Assembly: GCA_002406055.1 (NCBI GenBank) | Contig: DHMZ01000092.1 | Span: 6,067-14,160 of the forward strand | Origin: Spirochaetales bacterium UBA4629 | GTDB taxonomy: Bacteria > Spirochaetota > Spirochaetia > Sphaerochaetales > Sphaerochaetaceae | Length of the DNA stretch: 8,094 nt | Reading direction: 5' to 3' | In this document: piece by piece, positions 6,241-8,094 of the stretch | How the letters are laid out: every line of letters begins with the position of its first letter | Numbering within the stretch: position 1 is the stretch's first letter | Translations under genes and position numbers: made by a program | Notes under the pieces: generated by a model | Database searches by the model: none | The model's input: the letters and a program-made list of their open reading frames with translations, nothing else | What the model was told of the DNA's origin: nothing

Positions 6241-6722
6241 GAAAGGAAGCACTAGCAAGAATAAAAGAATACAAAAACAAAGAAGAAGCATCTAAAGAAA
6301 TAGTAGAGAGAATACAGAGCCTACAGTGTTATAAAGATGCAAAGGTAATTCTCGCATTTTATCCACTAAAAACTGAACCAGATATAACTCCAATACTTTT
6401 AGATAAGCGCATTCTTCTTCCATTTATTGAAAATGGGGAGATGAAATTCGGTAGAGGTGAATTAGAAAAATCGCCACTAGGTTTTATGGGAGTAAAGGAA
6501 AAAATCGAAGTTCCATACAAAAAGGCAATCATACTCGTTCCACTACTTGCTTTTGACGGAGAAAATAACAGACTAGGTAGAGGTGGTGGCTTCTACGACA
6601 GATACTTAAAAGAAAACAAAAATCGGCTGCACTCCATTGGAGTTGCCTTTAGTGTTTCATATTTTAGCGCTGTTCCTCACAACGAATTAGATACACCTCT
6701 AGACGAAATCATACACAACTAA
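6222..6722 (+). CDS. 5-formyltetrahydrofolate cyclo-ligase
   Basis: Cytoplasmic one-carbon enzyme that converts 5-formyl-tetrahydrofolate plus ATP to 5,10-methenyl-tetrahydrofolate, returning a stored or imported folate to the active pool. At 166 residues it is slightly shorter than the usual 180-200. The hallmark block LVPLLAFDGENNRLGRGGGF at 105-124, continuing YDRYL, contains the nucleotide/folate-binding Gly-rich loop. YPLKTEPD at 47-54 is the earlier conserved Glu region, and PHNELDTPLDEI at 152-163 closes the domain. The N-terminal LRKEAL matches the family start. Preceded by AGGTG eight bases before the ATG, it overlaps EcfT by 19 bases, which hints at a folate-related cargo for the transporter but does not prove it. 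Confidence 0.93.
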   Translation: MEKTLLRKEALARIKEYKNKEEASKEIVERIQSLQCYKDAKVILAFYPLKTEPDITPILLDKRILLPFIENGEMKFGRGELEKSPLGFMGVKEKIEVPYKKAIILVPLLAFDGENNRLGRGGGFYDRYLKENKNRLHSIGVAFSVSYFSAVPHNELDTPLDEIIHN

Positions 6723-6725
6723 AAA

Positions 6726-6749
6726 TCCCCCATAGCAGACTATGAGGGA
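6726..6749 (-). terminator. Rho-independent terminator of the Hsp20 gene
   Basis: On the minus strand TCCCTCATAG and CTATGGGGGA pair over ten bases (one U-G wobble) around a four-base loop, followed immediately by TTTTT. The T tail overlaps the stop codon of the convergent cyclo-ligase gene. Read on the plus strand the stem has a mismatch and no T tract, so it serves mainly the Hsp20 transcript. Confidence 0.85.
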
Positions 6750-6786
6750 GGAGGTGTTATGATAAGAATTCTTCATTCCTATTTTT

Positions 6787-7236
6787 TTAATTTATTTTTA
6801 CTTCAATCTTACCTCTTTCAGTCTTTTCAACCTTTGGAAGTGTGATTGTTAAAATACCATTTTTGTTTTCAGCACTAATAGTACCTTCATCAATGTCATC
6901 TGGAAGTGTGAAAGAACGTGAAAACTCAGGAGTTGAAATCTCTCTTACAAGATATTTTCTCTCTTCCTTCTTTTCCTCTTTCTTCTCCTCTTCGTTTGCT
7001 CTCTTCAACTCTTTGTTGTAAGAAACAGTCAAAACATGAGACTCAACAGAAACAGAGATATTCTCTTCCTTGTAGCCGGCAACAACAACTCTTAATACAT
7101 AACTAGCTGGGGTTTCATATACATCTACCTTTGGAACTCTCGTTTTGTAGCTATATGAACTGTCTCCAAAAAGATCATTAAAAAGTGAATCTAAACCATA
7201 CATTGATGTATTTGTTCTATCTGGATAATATTTCAT
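6787..7236 (-). CDS. Small heat-shock protein, Hsp20/alpha-crystallin family
   Basis: ATP-independent cytoplasmic chaperone that holds unfolding proteins in oligomers. At 149 residues it is typical length. The N-terminal arm (1-33) contains LDSLFNDLFG at 15-24, a common Hsp20 element. The alpha-crystallin domain runs about 35-137 from PKVDVYET through YVLRVVVAGYKEENISVSVE to the signature NGILTITLPK at 126-135. The C-terminal tail carries the I-x-V motif (IEV, 144-146) that docks into neighbouring subunits. An unusual Lys/Glu block at 77-93 replaces the usual short loop. The start is set by AAGGAG eight bases upstream. The gene stands alone with its own promoter and terminator. Confidence 0.95.
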   Translation of the reverse strand: MKYYPDRTNTSMYGLDSLFNDLFGDSSYSYKTRVPKVDVYETPASYVLRVVVAGYKEENISVSVESHVLTVSYNKELKRANEEEKKEEKKEERKYLVREISTPEFSRSFTLPDDIDEGTISAENKNGILTITLPKVEKTERGKIEVKIN

Positions 7237-7266
7237 TTTTTCTTCTCCTTGTAGCTTTTTCGACTA

Positions 7267-7295
7267 CATTTATATAAATGAAACATTCATGCCAA
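7267..7295 (-). promoter_or_regulatory. Hsp20 promoter with overlapping palindromes
   Basis: TTGGCA (7295 to 7290, five of six) and TATAAA (7274 to 7269) are 15 bases apart on the minus strand. A perfect 14-base palindrome CATTTATATAAATG covers 7267-7280. A second inverted repeat ATGAA-ACA-TTCAT covers 7278-7290. The CIRCE element typical of HrcA control is not visible, so another regulator, or simply an AT-rich promoter, must explain the symmetry. Confidence 0.45.
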
Positions 7296-7433
7296 TTTTA
7301 ATAATTATTTATAATACATCAAATTACACAAAAACAGAAAGATTAAAGCTTTATGCTATTGTTTCTTTTTGACACACAAAGACTAAAGTAGCTAACAAAT
7401 GGAACAAAAAGACACAAATCTTCTTAGGCACCT

Positions 7434-7676
7434 TTACAAAGTGTCATTTTGACGCTTTAGGTAGTCATCAACTGTTTTTCTGAGTTTCTGGTCACTAATG
7501 TATGTAACAACGCCTTCTTCTACAATTGCAACTGTAAATGTAACACTAAAAAGTCCATCTTCGCTTATAAGGTAGTATTCTGCATCTTCCCCCTTTAATG
7601 GCAGAAGAGAGATAAGGGAAGGAATCTTAAAACCAAAACTTCCTGCTTTTTCTTTGCTGATACGTTCTATTGTCAT
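7434..7676 (-). CDS. Small protein of unknown function (80 residues)
   Basis: I do not recognise this protein. It has no obvious signal peptide or membrane segment and looks like a small folded protein. A moderately hydrophobic stretch (17-27), an acidic turn (EDAEYYLISEDG, 30-41), a beta-rich section (42-60) and a basic C-terminal helix (62-76) are visible. Codon use fits the genome. The ATG at 7676 lacks a convincing Shine-Dalgarno; TATAAAGC lies just before it, but no -35 fits. The frame is open upstream to 7764 without another ATG, into the end of an IS200/IS605 element, so the true 5' end or promoter may have been displaced by the insertion. A 197-base non-coding stretch separates it from Hsp20. 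Confidence 0.55.
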   Translation of the reverse strand: MTIERISKEKAGSFGFKIPSLISLLPLKGEDAEYYLISEDGLFSVTFTVAIVEEGVVTYISDQKLRKTVDDYLKRQNDTL

Positions 7677-7690
7677 AGCTTTATAAAATC

Positions 7691-7733
7691 CATGCGGGAA
7701 TACTCCCGTCTTCAGGCGGGGGATGAAAGCATG
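7691..7733. repeat. Subterminal hairpins of the IS200/IS605 element
   Basis: CGGGA (7695-7699) and TCCCG (7704-7708) pair perfectly around ATAC. CCCG (7705-7708) and CGGG (7717-7720) form an alternative imperfect hairpin sharing the same strand. Outer CATGC (7691-7695) and GCATG (7729-7733) also mirror each other. Elements of this family use such single-strand hairpins as TnpA binding sites at their ends, so these are likely the recognition structures. Confidence 0.65.
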
Positions 7734-7734
7734 T

Positions 7735-8094
7735 TTATACGTTTTTCTGGTTTTCGATGTATTTCATAATGGTCTTTTGCGATACCTCTCCTGCGCTCCC
7801 TATATAATAAGAGCGCGTCCACAATGTAGGCAAACGACTTCTTAGCCAATCATAACGCTTCCGAAGCACATGAGACGTGTACCCCTTCATTTGGTTAACA
7901 ATTAGTTGTGGAGTGATAGCCGGGGATGCTGAGACGAAGAGGTGAACGTAATCTGGCATAATCTCCATTGCCTCTAACTTAACGTTGAGCTCTTTCGCTT
8001 TTTCTTCGAAGAGTTCCCGTAACTCGGATTCCAATCTGTCTAGCACAGGTCTCCTGTACTTTGGACAGAAAACGATATGATAATGCAGATTGTA
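7735..8094 (-). CDS. tnpA: IS200/IS605-family transposase TnpA (partial, N-terminus beyond window)
   Basis: Single-strand HUH transposase with a one-Tyr active site that excises and inserts the element through hairpin ends. The frame continues to the window edge; 119 residues are visible and about 10-20 are missing. The family start YHIVFCPKYRRPVL is visible at fragment residues 5-18, so the GTG at 8046 is internal. MPDYVHLFVSA sits where MPDHVHLLV is usual, so the first metal-ligand His is Tyr (fragment residue 49) while His51 remains. The downstream LWTRSYYIGSAGEVS and the catalytic Tyr in MKYIENQ (fragment residue 112) are present. The His-to-Tyr change needs one base substitution. The protein may be inactive or a variant; the family assignment is firm. 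Confidence 0.93.
   Translation of the reverse strand, partial: YNLHYHIVFCPKYRRPVLDRLESELRELFEEKAKELNVKLEAMEIMPDYVHLFVSASPAITPQLIVNQMKGYTSHVLRKRYDWLRSRLPTLWTRSYYIGSAGEVSQKTIMKYIENQKNV

Larger units (their letters stand above)
7691..8094 (-). mobile_element. IS200/IS605-family insertion sequence, one end (continues beyond window)
   Basis: Contains a TnpA gene reading toward the element end and, just after its stop, the hairpins expected at such ends. By hand count 7801-8040 is about 45% G+C, against about 33% in 6241-6360, pointing to recent transfer. The exact cleavage site cannot be placed; the outer limit given is the edge of the inverted CATGC/GCATG arms. Whether a TnpB gene lies beyond the window is unknown. 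Confidence 0.8.

Noticed and set aside
7237..7433. A TTGACA at about 7366 (plus) and a small frame from 7399 in the gap between Hsp20 and the 80-residue gene.
   Set aside because: No -10 box fits at proper spacing, and the 17-codon frame has no ribosome site. A weak GACAC/GTGTC stem with a large loop after the 80-residue gene is too poor to call a terminator.
8044..8046. GTG at 8046 as the TnpA start.
   Set aside because: The residues upstream (YHIVFCPKYRRP) are the conserved TnpA N-terminal motif, so the gene continues off the window.

Overview
The window is AT-rich (about one third G+C where hand-counted) and uses TGA as a stop, so it follows the standard bacterial code. Genes are tightly packed, often overlapping by a few bases. 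The gene set (FGGY sugar kinase, energy-coupling-factor ABC transporter, small heat-shock protein, TauE/SafE exporter, IS200/IS605 transposase) suggests a low-GC, possibly host-associated or anaerobic bacterium such as a low-GC spirochaete or Bacillota/Mollicutes relative. The sequence alone does not settle the phylum. The one tRNA gene carries no encoded CCA.

Layout. 1-1745 (+): the C-terminal part of an FGGY-family carbohydrate kinase, overlapping a histidine-phosphatase (phosphoglycerate-mutase-like) gene by 4 nt. A hairpin at 1769-1798 sits between this unit and the convergent operon that follows. 1823-3038 (-): a MarR-type regulator and a TauE/SafE membrane exporter, one base apart. A promoter and an overlapping inverted repeat lie at 3083-3120, in a good position for autoregulation. 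3183-3312 (-): tRNA-Phe(GAA) with its own promoter and terminator. 3373-4716 (-): an unrecognised protein with about eight membrane segments and an extreme Arg/Asp/Tyr tail.

4835-6722 (+): a three-gene overlapping operon of an ECF-type ATPase (EcfA), an ECF transmembrane protein (EcfT) and 5-formyltetrahydrofolate cyclo-ligase. No substrate-binding S component is present. The ATPase start codon lies just after a -10 box with no Shine-Dalgarno sequence, suggesting leaderless translation. 6726-7236 (-): an Hsp20 gene with its terminator and a palindrome-rich promoter. 7434-7676 (-): an unknown 80-residue protein. 7691-8094 (-): one end of an IS200/IS605-family element, with terminal hairpins and a TnpA gene running off the window. 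This end is visibly richer in G+C than its surroundings.

The most unusual item is the 447-residue membrane protein. Its last 107 residues are about 80% Arg, Asp and Tyr, nearly charge-neutral and contain no Lys, despite the AT-rich genome. Also worth attention are the leaderless ECF gene, the MarR operator, the Tyr-Val-His replacement of the TnpA HUH motif, and an IS end abutting the start of a small gene.
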